Assembly: GCF_963667135.1 (NCBI RefSeq)
Contig: NZ_OY762974.1
Location: 930,001-994,000 of the forward strand
Length of the DNA: 64,000 nucleotides
Direction: 5' to 3'
Source: an uncultured Macellibacteroides sp.
GTDB lineage: Bacteria; Bacteroidota; Bacteroidia; Bacteroidales; Tannerellaceae
In this document: positions 17,617-26,577 of the stretch, one piece after another
Layout of the letters: each line of letters starts with the position of its first letter
How positions within the stretch are numbered: position 1 is the stretch's first letter
Notes under the pieces: generated by a model
What the model was told of the DNA's origin: nothing
Database searches by the model: none
The model's input: the letters and a program-made list of their open reading frames with translations, nothing else
Translations under genes and position numbers: made by a program

Positions 17617-20600
17617 TCAAAATTGGTTTATACCTATTCCCATTAATGACAAAAAATGTCCTTCTGGATTATTTTCCACATTAAAAACTCTTGCCAAACA
17701 ATACTTTTCATTTCCATTAATTTCATTTACGAATTTCCATTCTCTGGAACTAATCGGAAGAGCAATCGTGTCTGCTTGTTCAATGCTTGTTCTTGTAGAT
17801 TTGACCTCAATGTAAATTTTATTTCCTTCAACAGTTTCAGCTATCAAGTCGTATCTACTGAAATTGTCTTTAATAAAATGAACGCTTCCATTATAATCAA
17901 TTATCTTAAAATCTGTCGGTGTTTCTGATTTATGTTCCCAAGTTACACTTTTGAATATTCCCGATATTATTAACTTATTATAAATATATGCTTCGCCTTT
18001 GTAACCATTTTCAAAATTTCGCCTTTCTTGAACTTCATTTGCAGGTTGATAGTCGGATTGTCCGTTCCAACCTTTTATTCGCTCTTCTAATTTCAGCAAT
18101 TCACGAATTCTATCTGCTGTAATATCTGGAAATTCTGTTGCAATTTCATTGCTAACTGCGTTTGAAACAGAATCGTTAACTTGCGCTTGCAATTCTGAAA
18201 TTTTTGCCTCTAACTCATTTTTTTGTTTTTCAAGTATTTCAATATCGCCATTTGATTCAATAAATTTATCCAACAATTTGGGGTCAATAGACCTCGCTCT
18301 CTGCATTCTCTGGCGTTCTTCCAAACTCCAAAGTACATTCATTTCTATAGTTTCTTTTTTCTTGTATATATGCTGAAAATGGACTTTGGCTTGTTCCTTG
18401 TGTTTAGGAAACCAATCGATCATAAGTAATTCTATTGCTTTTCTGAAATTTTCTTCGCTCCAAATATAAGGTTTGTTTTTGAAAATATCGTTTATTTTAT
18501 TGTCTAGTATCTGTGCAATATCTTCAATATTTTTATAGTGTGTTGGCTGAATAGACAAGGAAATATCGGCTAATATATTTCGAAAATCATCTTCGGGATT
18601 TATCAAGTATAAAATATCTTTTAATGGATTTGGAACATTATCATCTTTATAGATTTCATCAAGAGAACAGAAATTTCCATTTTGATTCGGTACAATTTCT
18701 TCTGTAATGTTTCTACCTGTGCGTTTTAGATAATCATAAAAATCATTTAAAAAGATAATGGTATCTCCATCGTCATAAGTTTTTCCCGATGCTGACAAGA
18801 AATTTTTCAAACCGTCTATTGTTTCATCCTCCTCAATGTTCGCCTGTAGCGATCTGATTATTTTATCATTTGCTTTACGCCAAAAATCTTCTACATTGCA
18901 AGAAATCGTTGCTTGTGAATATGAACTGCTCAGATTATAATAATATTTTTTAACAATGGCCAACAGCGTTTTTTGGGAGCTCAGTAATAGTGGACTTGTT
19001 TCTTCGGGTAAAAAATGAACTAAAAAAATCGCAAAATCCAAATCGTCATCATCTTCTTCAAAATTATTGTTTTTGAAAATTTCATTTACAATTTCAACAA
19101 CTGTATTAATATTTTTTTCGCTCGCAATATTGATAGAATTGATTTCTTTGTGCAAAAGACTGTCTTTAAGTTTTATTCCAAATTTTTCTGCTCTTTCGGA
19201 TTTTAATTCTTCGGGAATATTTATGTCTTTTGATAAATTTCCTTTGTTACAAAAATCTCCTTTTTGATTTGGGATAATTGCACATTCATCCAATTCGTCT
19301 ACTTTTACTTCTTTTGATACAAAAGAAATGAAAGAATTTATCCATTCTATCTTGTCCTCTATCATTTCAGGCAACAATTCTACCTTTTTGTATTTTGATA
19401 CAGTTTCCATTAATTGTGTTATCATCCATTTTTGTGATGCTTGATATGCTTTTTCGGAAATATCATTATTGGTATTTTCGTGAATATTTAAGTTCCCATA
19501 GAGCATTTTTGTAAAATTGTGAATATGTTTTTGCTTACAAATAAATTCAATTTCATATTTTGACGCGTCAGTTGGAATCGTGTTTAGCAATGGCAACAAT
19601 CCTTTTATGGTTTCCTCAATGGACAAATTTTTATCTTTAACAATGCCATCTGCCCGTTCATTTATTTTGTCTGCAATGCTTTTAGAGTCAATTTTCAGAG
19701 GAAGATTAATTGCTGTTATATTGTTATTTAATAGTAATGGGGTTAAATCTTCGCCCAAATCATTCAGAACTTCTATCATATAATCGGTTAAACCAATTCC
19801 TTCTGCAAATTTTTCATTTTCTAGCGAAACAAAATCTCCGTTTCGGTTTGGGACTAAAGCAAATTCTTTCAATAAGCTTTCTTCTTTTTCTTTGATAAGT
19901 AGCAAAAAAATATTTAACCATTCATATTGATTTGAAGAAACTGGCAAATTGCTAATATTTTCCTTTTCGGAAATATATTTACATAAATCCTCTAATTTGA
20001 ATAAACCACAACCTTTCCACGCCAATTCAGCCCAATCATTAGCGACTTCTTTTATCGGTAGCTTATTCGCAAAAATCTCCGTAGATAAATCGTATATTTT
20101 TGTTAGATTTTCTATATTTGAATCCTTTGGAATTATAATATTTGTATTTCCGTTTTCTTCAAAAAGTTTTTGATTGCCAATTTTAGTTTCAACAACCGCA
20201 TACTTTTTCAAAACTTCACGATAGGATTCTATAATTTCTTCTTCAAACCATTTTTTGTTGAAGTTTTTCTCAAATTTTGGAACCTTTTTTAATCCTTTAG
20301 CTAATAGAAAGAGCTTATGATAGCCATTTTCGGACAAGTATGAAACCAAAGAATCATAAAGAGCAACGCTCTCTTTCAGAATTAGGCGATTAATACCCCC
20401 CTCTGATATGACATCTTTGTCTAGGTGTATGTCGTCGCCAATCAATATCAAACTTTCACGTTCAGAATCAGGCTCAAAGTCGGGACTATTAAGATAAATA
20501 GGCATAATATGTTTTTCAGAACCAACAAGTGGCAAAACGCAAAAATGTGAAGGTATATCTTGATTTTCAATTAAATTTTTATTTTCGTCTATTTCTATTG

Positions 20601-21459
20601 TGGCAGTAAGTCGTATATTTCGTTCTGTTTTAAATCGTTTGCTTAAATCTTCACTGCGTTTTTTCAAAGATATATGAATGAATTTTCGAGTATATATTTC
20701 TTTGCTATTTATCTCAAATTCAGACAGGTAAATTTCCTTCTCTAATAAATATCTTTCTTTTCGGATAATTTTGGTAACATGCCCATTATTGTCCAACTCC
20801 ACACTATTCAATTCTTTACAAAACAACATTGTTTGGGCAATGTTTGAAATAAAGTTTTCCAACCCTAAACGCAAAGCATTTTCGTTTTGTGGTGTTCTTA
20901 AATGATACGTAAAAGTAGTCCAGTTATTTATTTCTTGGGTATAAACCATACTTTCTCTCATCTTTTCCACACCCTCTGATAACTCAGGGGCGTCTAATCC
21001 GTCGCGATACATAGTTGCAGAAAATCCGCATAGCGTGTTTTGGGAATCATCTGTAAAAACGTCCCCCTCAATAGATACAATTTTTGAAAGGGTATGTGTT
21101 GTAAGAAAACCTGTTCCAAATCGCCCTGTACTTTCGCTGTTATTTGTCTTTCCTTCGCTATATTTATAAAGTAATCCTAATTGTGCTCTTGCTGAAAACG
21201 GCGTACCATTATGTGAAAATTTCACTTCTTTTCCTTTGACAATTAGTTTTATATCAACAGAATCTCTGCTCTCATCTTGTGAAATACTGTCTTTTGCATT
21301 TTGAATTAACTCCCACACCCAACGCTTGCAATCATTTTCTGTTGGCTCATTCAGTTGTCGCAATCTGTTTTGCACATTGCTAATATACATCTTGTTTAGC
21401 AGTTCATCAAGAGCGCCACTTACACTTTTCGGTTGCTCAATTCTTGTTTTATTCTCCAT
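17617..21459 (-). CDS. Giant sacsin-like GHKL ATPase with C-terminal DUF3883 domain
   Basis: 1280 residues from the ATG at 21457-21459; the longer frame starts inside the neighbouring IS66 inverted repeat, so it is not used. The N-terminus is a GHKL/HSP90-type ATPase like sacsin: N-box WVWELIQNAKDS, KFSHNGTPF in place of the DxGxG loop, and GRFGTGFLTTH. A long helical middle repeats VPNQNG-type units (IPNQKGDF, VPNQNGNF), followed by a coiled coil (EKQKNELEAKISELQAQV). The C-terminus (~1130-1280) is DUF3883-like with YDLIAETVEGNKIYIEVKST, a PD-(D/E)xK-like nuclease signature. An ATP-gated nuclease for defence is plausible from architecture and context, but not shown. It is wedged between IS66 ends. 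Confidence 0.82.
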   Translation of the reverse strand: MENKTRIEQPKSVSGALDELLNKMYISNVQNRLRQLNEPTENDCKRWVWELIQNAKDSISQDESRDSVDIKLIVKGKEVKFSHNGTPFSARAQLGLLYKYSEGKTNNSESTGRFGTGFLTTHTLSKIVSIEGDVFTDDSQNTLCGFSATMYRDGLDAPELSEGVEKMRESMVYTQEINNWTTFTYHLRTPQNENALRLGLENFISNIAQTMLFCKELNSVELDNNGHVTKIIRKERYLLEKEIYLSEFEINSKEIYTRKFIHISLKKRSEDLSKRFKTERNIRLTATIEIDENKNLIENQDIPSHFCVLPLVGSEKHIMPIYLNSPDFEPDSERESLILIGDDIHLDKDVISEGGINRLILKESVALYDSLVSYLSENGYHKLFLLAKGLKKVPKFEKNFNKKWFEEEIIESYREVLKKYAVVETKIGNQKLFEENGNTNIIIPKDSNIENLTKIYDLSTEIFANKLPIKEVANDWAELAWKGCGLFKLEDLCKYISEKENISNLPVSSNQYEWLNIFLLLIKEKEESLLKEFALVPNRNGDFVSLENEKFAEGIGLTDYMIEVLNDLGEDLTPLLLNNNITAINLPLKIDSKSIADKINERADGIVKDKNLSIEETIKGLLPLLNTIPTDASKYEIEFICKQKHIHNFTKMLYGNLNIHENTNNDISEKAYQASQKWMITQLMETVSKYKKVELLPEMIEDKIEWINSFISFVSKEVKVDELDECAIIPNQKGDFCNKGNLSKDINIPEELKSERAEKFGIKLKDSLLHKEINSINIASEKNINTVVEIVNEIFKNNNFEEDDDDLDFAIFLVHFLPEETSPLLLSSQKTLLAIVKKYYYNLSSSYSQATISCNVEDFWRKANDKIIRSLQANIEEDETIDGLKNFLSASGKTYDDGDTIIFLNDFYDYLKRTGRNITEEIVPNQNGNFCSLDEIYKDDNVPNPLKDILYLINPEDDFRNILADISLSIQPTHYKNIEDIAQILDNKINDIFKNKPYIWSEENFRKAIELLMIDWFPKHKEQAKVHFQHIYKKKETIEMNVLWSLEERQRMQRARSIDPKLLDKFIESNGDIEILEKQKNELEAKISELQAQVNDSVSNAVSNEIATEFPDITADRIRELLKLEERIKGWNGQSDYQPANEVQERRNFENGYKGEAYIYNKLIISGIFKSVTWEHKSETPTDFKIIDYNGSVHFIKDNFSRYDLIAETVEGNKIYIEVKSTRTSIEQADTIALPISSREWKFVNEINGNEKYCLARVFNVENNPEGHFLSLMGIGINQF

Positions 21460-21567
21460 ATATTTTTGTTTGTAAGCGTTCAATATTCGGCTGTCTCCTT
21501 GATTTAAGGGGCAAATAAGCCATATTATTAAAAAGCATCTTGTTGATTTTATTTATTTTTAACCCAA

Positions 21568-22122
21568 TTACAGGGTATCAGCTGTAAATAATCGGTTTCT
21601 CCCCTTGATTAAAGAGCAAAGCACATCCTTGATATAAGCGACAGGTGACGTTCCACTCATCTTGCAGCTTTCCACCAGTGTATACATGTACGCACCGTTA
21701 CTGGCTACTTGGTGGGACTGAAGGAGAAAACCCGACAGAAAATTGCCGATAACCTTACGGGCACGACTACCTTCTTCATAAAGGTAATAGACCAGTTTCT
21801 TTACGGTATTTATTTTATAAATCAGACTTATCCTCTTCACGGTCTTTCGTATCTTTGAGTTTCAAACTTTTGGCAATTTCCGACTTCCGACCAAAACGCT
21901 TGCCCTTATGGAGCTTTGCTTCATTGGCTAAGCGGAGCGCTGGTCCATAGACTCCAACAGTTTCTTCAGATCACGATTCTCTTCCCGTAAGGAAGACCCC
22001 GTGTCTTGCAAACTGTGATTCTCTTCCATGTAGCGGATCAGTCGGCTATTCATGGAAGATAATTCTTCATAAACCTTATTCAATTTTTCAATCAGCTCTT
22101 CCATATATAATTTAACTCGCAA
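21568..22122 (-). pseudogene. tnpC: IS66 tnpC remnant without catalytic core
   Basis: The N-terminal helix (IEKLNKVYEELSSMNSRLIR, 21928-22122) ends at a stop. The next frame continues LANEAKLHKGKRFGRKSEIAK to about 21841, then runs straight into a C-terminal piece (VKKLVYYLYEEGSRARKVI, ending LIKGRNRLFTADTL at 21568). The catalytic DDE region, some 300 residues, is absent. Confidence 0.8.
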
Positions 22123-22365
22123 TCAAAAGCTCTTTTCGGACAATGCCCTGAAGTAGTAAAACAAAGCGTTCCCAATTCATTCTGTAACAACGTTTCTGTT
22201 CATCATAGACCGGGCGCATAAAGCGATGACGGTCCAAACGTTTCTCGTAGAGAATATAAGCATCACTTTCGTAGCGAAGTAATTTGATTAATCATTATCA
22301 CCCCAACGCATATCGGTAAAGCCATCGCATAAATAGTAATTGAGTGTTCCGGTAAGTCCAAACAT
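22112..22365 (-). pseudogene. tnpB: IS66 tnpB remnant
   Basis: It starts MFGLTGTLNYYLCDGFTDMR at 22363-22365 and soon meets a stop. The downstream part is recognisable as TnpB (LLRYESDAYILYEKRLDRHR, then NWERFVLLLQGIV) up to TAA at 22112-22114. The central section of about 30 residues is deleted and the frame is lost. Confidence 0.8.
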
Positions 22366-22366
22366 A

Positions 22367-22690
22367 TTAAATGGATAATTTACGGAGCAGCGAGATGGCT
22401 GAATCCAGGTTGATATTCTTTTGACGAATCTTAATTCCATCACTCAAAACCAGGCGAAGGCACTTGATTTGAAAATTGGAAGATTGATCCGGACTTGTAA
22501 CCGGAGCTTCTGACGAAACGGTCGGATCACTAAGTTCAAGAGGCGTGAAACTAACATTCCGATCGGTTTTGTACCATTGCTCAAATTGTTTGTAAGTATA
22601 ACCGTTCATTACACAAAAGCGTTCAATGGGTATTTTTTGAGGAACGCCCTCTCTTTGGTATTTTTCCCACAAAACTACATAATCTGTCAT
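22367..22690 (-). CDS. tnpA: IS66 accessory protein TnpA
   Basis: 107 residues from the ATG at 22688-22690 (MTDYVVLWEKYQREGVPQ). The region FCVMNGYTYKQFEQWYKTD is the DNA-binding helical part of IS66 Orf1 in Bacteroidetes. The stop is one base before the tnpB start. The frame is intact although the rest of the element is damaged. Near-identical but broken copies lie at about 23960-24410 and 15240-15310. Confidence 0.8.
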   Translation of the reverse strand: MTDYVVLWEKYQREGVPQKIPIERFCVMNGYTYKQFEQWYKTDRNVSFTPLELSDPTVSSEAPVTSPDQSSNFQIKCLRLVLSDGIKIRQKNINLDSAISLLRKLSI

Positions 22691-22779
22691 TTTAGGCATA
22701 AGAGTATTTTTTAATTTTGTATGCCACAAATCTAAACGGAATTAATTTTTGATACAACAGCCGAGTATTGAACGCTTAC

Positions 22780-22948
22780 CTGTCAAACAATAAAGTAGCC
22801 GATAAAAAAGGCCCGCCATGAGCTGTTCCGAAAAGATAAGTAGGTTCAGCTAAACCGTTACCCGATATTTTCCACAACAACCCATTTATCTCTTTAACTA
22901 CCGAGCCGCTTAGAATAACTGATATAAAAACAATATTGATAAAAGCGT
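22780..22948 (-). pseudogene. Truncated TraB/GumN-family gene fragment
   Basis: The minus strand reads a hydrophobic leader, then GLLWKISGNGLAEPTYLFGT and AHGGPFL, the same N-terminal motif as the intact gene at 3627-4622 (LWKISGNGLDAPSYLFGT). The reading stops where the IS66 right end begins (22779) and no start codon is left at the 5' side, so this is a fragment cut by the insertion. The remainder was not found in the window. Confidence 0.8.
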
Positions 22949-23935
22949 TTATTCAAACATTTTCACCTTTTGATTACGCAAAAAATCTCTGGTAATCTTC
23001 AAACAATTCTCTGCTGCTTTGAAATTTGGAGTAAAACCTCCGTGAATAACCCGGTTTCTGACATCCATGACATTTATCTTTATTTGATCGTTGTTACTTG
23101 TTGGCAGTTTAAGCTTTTTAAGTAGTTCAATATACTTCACGTAACCGTTTGCTTGGCCAAAGATGTACACAACTAATTCTTCTGGAATATGATTATCTTC
23201 AAGATATCGTTCTAATTCTCTTCTAATAGTCACTTCGATTGCACTTGCGCAATTCAATACACATCCACGATAATCGTTACTCCTAAGATCATTATTGGCC
23301 TTGGTTACCAACAAATATTGCACAGACAAAGATTTCGCAGAATTTTCCAATGCCGTTTTGATATCTTTCTCGTGTACAATACCAGTTCGGTCGTCAACCA
23401 TTCCTGTAATATGAATATTGCATAGATAATCACCATCACATATAGCTGGGCATACAGGGAAATGTTCACAAATAGGTTCTTGGTAATCATCAGTACGGAA
23501 TCTTAAAGCATCGGGATTTATCACTTGTAATGCGGACAAGAATTCTTTCAACATTTTGTTTGTCACACTTTCTACGGATCGACATTCCTTGTCATCAGTC
23601 AGAGGTATAATTGAATGATAAAATAGCCCCAGTGCATTTATCCAAACTTGGTATAATTTATTACCCTTTGAATCAACCGAAGGGCCATTCACCTTCCCCC
23701 AGTTGTCTAGATCTACACCTATTTCTTCAAATGAGAAGGGACTTACCAAAATTGGACGATCAAACTCCGACTTTGAGTCTTCTTTAATTTTAATCAAAGG
23801 GAAACATATCTCAATCCAACATGATTCAGATATGTAACAGGAGAAACGCTTACCGAGTAAAAGATTATCTATAGCATATCTATCCTCAAATGAAACCAGC
23901 GAAAAACCTTTGTATGGAAAATCTTGTTCATTCAT
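22949..23935 (-). CDS. HEPN-like domain protein
   Basis: 328 residues. The N-terminal ~200 residues are mixed alpha/beta with several Cys (EPICEHFPVCPAICDGDYLC) and I do not recognise them. The C-terminal ~120 residues are helical: YRGCVLNCASAIEVTIRREL, then VMDVRNRVIHGGFTP. RNRVIH fits the R-X4-H active-site motif of HEPN ribonucleases, placed at the start of the last helix as expected. HEPN proteins are common effectors in phage defence and toxin-antitoxin pairs. No antitoxin gene is adjacent; both flanks are IS66 scars or gene fragments, so a partner may have been lost. Function inferred from the motif only. Confidence 0.65.
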   Translation of the reverse strand: MNEQDFPYKGFSLVSFEDRYAIDNLLLGKRFSCYISESCWIEICFPLIKIKEDSKSEFDRPILVSPFSFEEIGVDLDNWGKVNGPSVDSKGNKLYQVWINALGLFYHSIIPLTDDKECRSVESVTNKMLKEFLSALQVINPDALRFRTDDYQEPICEHFPVCPAICDGDYLCNIHITGMVDDRTGIVHEKDIKTALENSAKSLSVQYLLVTKANNDLRSNDYRGCVLNCASAIEVTIRRELERYLEDNHIPEELVVYIFGQANGYVKYIELLKKLKLPTSNNDQIKINVMDVRNRVIHGGFTPNFKAAENCLKITRDFLRNQKVKMFE

Positions 23936-23959
23936 TTAAAATGATTTTTTTGTATAATT

Positions 23960-24410
23960 AGCATAGTAATTGATAGTTCAAGTAAGTTCAAACATATCAA
24001 ACGGATAATTTATGCAACAGCATGCTGGCTGAATCTAGGTTGATATTCTTTTAACGAATCTCAATCCCATCACTCAAAACCAAGCGAATACATTTGATTT
24101 GTAAACTGGAAAATTGAACAAAATTTGTATCCGGAGTTTCTAAAGAAACGGTTGAATCACTAAGCTTAAGGGGCTTGAAACTAACATTCCGATCGGTTTT
24201 GTACCACTGCTCAAATTGTTTGTACGTATAACCGTTCATTACACAAAAGCGTTCAATGGGTATTTTTTGAGGAACACCCTCTCTTTGGTATTTTTCACAC
24301 AAAGCTACATAAATCTGTCATTTTAGGCATAAGCGTATTTTTTAATTTTGTATGCCATAAATCTAAACGGAATTAATTTTTGATACAAAAGGCGAGTGTT
24401 GAACGCTTAC
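23960..24410 (-). mobile_element. IS66 fragment with frameshifted tnpA
   Basis: This stretch repeats 22340-22779 closely: the same tnpA (MCEKYQREGVPQKIPIERFC from 24302) and the same right end, GAACGCTTAC ending at 24410. One extra base near 24311-24320 shifts the tnpA start out of frame, so the gene is dead. The left boundary, near 23960, lies in the tnpB start. No other part of the element remains. Confidence 0.8.
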
Positions 24411-24702
24411 GCTTTTTCGATTGGCGAACTATTTCTAAAATGCTTAAGAAGAAACACCCTTCTGCAAGCAAAACGATTCTATAGTTAGGTCTTTAAATTA
24501 CAATCTAAAGTGTAGAGAGACCATAGCTTTTCTTAAACCTCACTACTGTACATGATCTATATATGGTGTGACCATGCTAAGATATAACGACAACAGAATC
24601 CAGGCAAAACGCGGAAATTTGACGCTTACCTCTGTCTTGTAGAGTCTCTCTATTAAACTTATACACATCAAATTTTCAGTAGAATATTTAATGTGTAATG
24701 AT
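24411..24702. other. Intergenic scar region with another IS66-type end
   Basis: No intact gene is seen. The sequence AAATTTGACGCTTAC, ending at 24629, is the terminal sequence of a different IS66 subtype (the base order after GTAAGCGT differs from the other copies). A short open plus-strand stretch at about 24412-24483 is unassigned. The last 70 bases precede the gajB stop. Confidence 0.5.
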
Positions 24703-26577
24703 TTATTGGATTTTATGGATAATAGTTGCCTCTATACCTTGCAATAAAACTGATTTTACTCTCCTTCGAACTCCTCCCCAAGGCATAGTTCTGCTTTTGG
24801 GGTAAGTTACATACAAGTATCTTTTTGCTCTTGTTATTGCGACATAAAGGTTGTTCTTTTCTTGATCCATTTCTATCCCACCTTTAGCCAAAGCACGATA
24901 ATCAGGAAAAGTTTCGTTATCCATCCCAATAATAAAAACGATATCATTTTCTTGACCTTTCATCGTATGAACTGTGCTTAGAGTAATTCCATGATTTTCT
25001 ATATTTTTAAAGGTCTGTCCTAATGCCATTGCATTTTTAAATGATGAAATTGACGGATTGTTTGTGTTGCTTTGGTATCGCTGCCAGTGTTTTAAAAATT
25101 CTTTGCAGTCATTACAGATATATGCACGTTCATTTACATCAATTTCAATATAATTATCTTCACTTTTGATTTTTTCCAAAAAGACTCTGATTTTTTGTTT
25201 CATATTTGATCCATCATCATTGACATCTAAAACGACATCTATGATATCTTTATATATCGTTTGATTGGTATTTTGTTTAATATCATAAAGGTTTTTCAAT
25301 CCTTTCAGACCTACTATTCTTTGCAATTGAGACAAATGCAATCTATCCATAGGATTAATTTTTACTTGCAACGCTAAGTTCAAAAACTTCATTCCTTCTG
25401 AATCAAAAATAACCTCACTAGAAGAACTTTTGTAATAATATTGGATTTTTGACTGAGCAAGCTTTGATTCAACAGTAGATAGGACATATTTATTGCGTGA
25501 AAGGATAGCAATATTGTCAAATGTAACCTTACCTTCAATATCGTTTAAACACTTACTATTTAATAATGTTTGAATTTTAGAAACTACCCATGTTGCCTCT
25601 TCTTCAACATTTTCAAACTCTACTATTTCACAGACTCCTTCAATAACAATGTTGTCTAAACTTGATGGATCTGGAGCAATCTTATTTGCTAATTCCAGAA
25701 CTTTCTTTGAGCTTCTGTAATTCTCCGTAAGATTAATTTCGATTGGAGAAAAATGTTTTTTGAAAGAAGTTGTCATATAGTCACTTGAGGAACCATTAAA
25801 TCCATATATAGCTTGTTTAGGATCTCCTACTAACATTACATTTTTATGCTCACAACCTGTTAAAGCTCTTAAAACCATATACTGAGCCTTATTCATATCT
25901 TGAGCTTCATCAATACATATATATTCGTAGTTACGCCTATATAGTGACACAATCTGAGGATTATTCATAAATAGCTCATATGTAATTAATAGTAAATCAT
26001 CAAAATCAATAGCATTCAACGATGACATAAGTTCTTTGTATCCTCGATAAAGTAAAATAGTGGATTCGTTAAAATTATTGTCATCAAGATCCTCTTCTAA
26101 TATAACATCCCTTTTGATTTGAGCTATTGCTTCTAAAGCTCTGTATCTGAAATTAGATCTTTCTTTTGAGTCATAATTTTCATATTCAGACTTTAATGAT
26201 GGAGTATTTAATATTGTTGCTTCAATTATTTTCAGTCTGTCTTCTGTGCTTGAAAAAATCTGAGGTACTTTTTGGTATCCAACTACACTTCCGTGATTTT
26301 CTAACACAGATATACAAAATGAATGAAATGTGCCTACAAACAGCGTTTCATTTACATCAACCTCATCTTGTAGCCGTTCTTTTATTTCCTCACTTGCCAT
26401 ATTCGTAAAAGTAATGGCCAAGATTTTTCGTTTGGTTATTTGAACTAAATTCTTTATACGCTCTGTTAATACTCTTGTTTTCCCGCTTCCTGCACTAGCT
26501 AATACTAATAAAGCACCTGTTGTATGAGAGGCTATTTCTTTTTGTTTAGAGGATAGCTGTATTTTAGTGTTATTCAT
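24703..26577 (-). CDS. gajB: Gabija helicase GajB (UvrD-like, SF1A)
   Basis: 624 residues with all superfamily 1A helicase motifs: Walker A LASAGSGKTRVLTERI, Walker B ICIDEAQDMNKAQ, motif III VGDPKQAIYGFNG, motif IV NYRSS, motif V TVHTMKGQENDIVF and motif VI YVAITRAKRYLYVTYP. A CNDC pair near residue 480 may bind metal. It starts 8 bases inside the end of the OLD-family nuclease gene, so translation is probably coupled. This pairing of an OLD-type nuclease with a UvrD-like helicase is the Gabija antiphage system. At 624 residues it is longer than the well-studied Bacillus GajB (about 500). The call is firm for the helicase and good for GajB by context. Confidence 0.87.
   Translation of the reverse strand: MNNTKIQLSSKQKEIASHTTGALLVLASAGSGKTRVLTERIKNLVQITKRKILAITFTNMASEEIKERLQDEVDVNETLFVGTFHSFCISVLENHGSVVGYQKVPQIFSSTEDRLKIIEATILNTPSLKSEYENYDSKERSNFRYRALEAIAQIKRDVILEEDLDDNNFNESTILLYRGYKELMSSLNAIDFDDLLLITYELFMNNPQIVSLYRRNYEYICIDEAQDMNKAQYMVLRALTGCEHKNVMLVGDPKQAIYGFNGSSSDYMTTSFKKHFSPIEINLTENYRSSKKVLELANKIAPDPSSLDNIVIEGVCEIVEFENVEEEATWVVSKIQTLLNSKCLNDIEGKVTFDNIAILSRNKYVLSTVESKLAQSKIQYYYKSSSSEVIFDSEGMKFLNLALQVKINPMDRLHLSQLQRIVGLKGLKNLYDIKQNTNQTIYKDIIDVVLDVNDDGSNMKQKIRVFLEKIKSEDNYIEIDVNERAYICNDCKEFLKHWQRYQSNTNNPSISSFKNAMALGQTFKNIENHGITLSTVHTMKGQENDIVFIIGMDNETFPDYRALAKGGIEMDQEKNNLYVAITRAKRYLYVTYPKSRTMPWGGVRRRVKSVLLQGIEATIIHKIQ

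Larger units (their letters stand above)
21472..22779 (-). mobile_element. 1.3-kb IS66 deletion derivative with intact ends
   Basis: The left end GTAAGCGTTCAATATTCGGC starts at 21472 and the right end is its inverted copy at 22758-22779 with one mismatch over 22 bases. Between them lie tnpA, a damaged tnpB and a tnpC that has lost its catalytic centre. At 1308 bp it is about half a normal IS66, so it would need transposase in trans. The 8 bases on either side do not match, so no target duplication remains. Confidence 0.85.

Noticed and set aside
17593-21472. Composite transposon carrying the sacsin-like gene
   Set aside because: Both flanking IS66 copies have damaged transposases, one copy lacks its outer end and no target duplication is visible, so an active composite element is not supported.
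24412-24483. Short open plus-strand stretch after the IS66 end at 24410
   Set aside because: Too short, no start context and no family resemblance.
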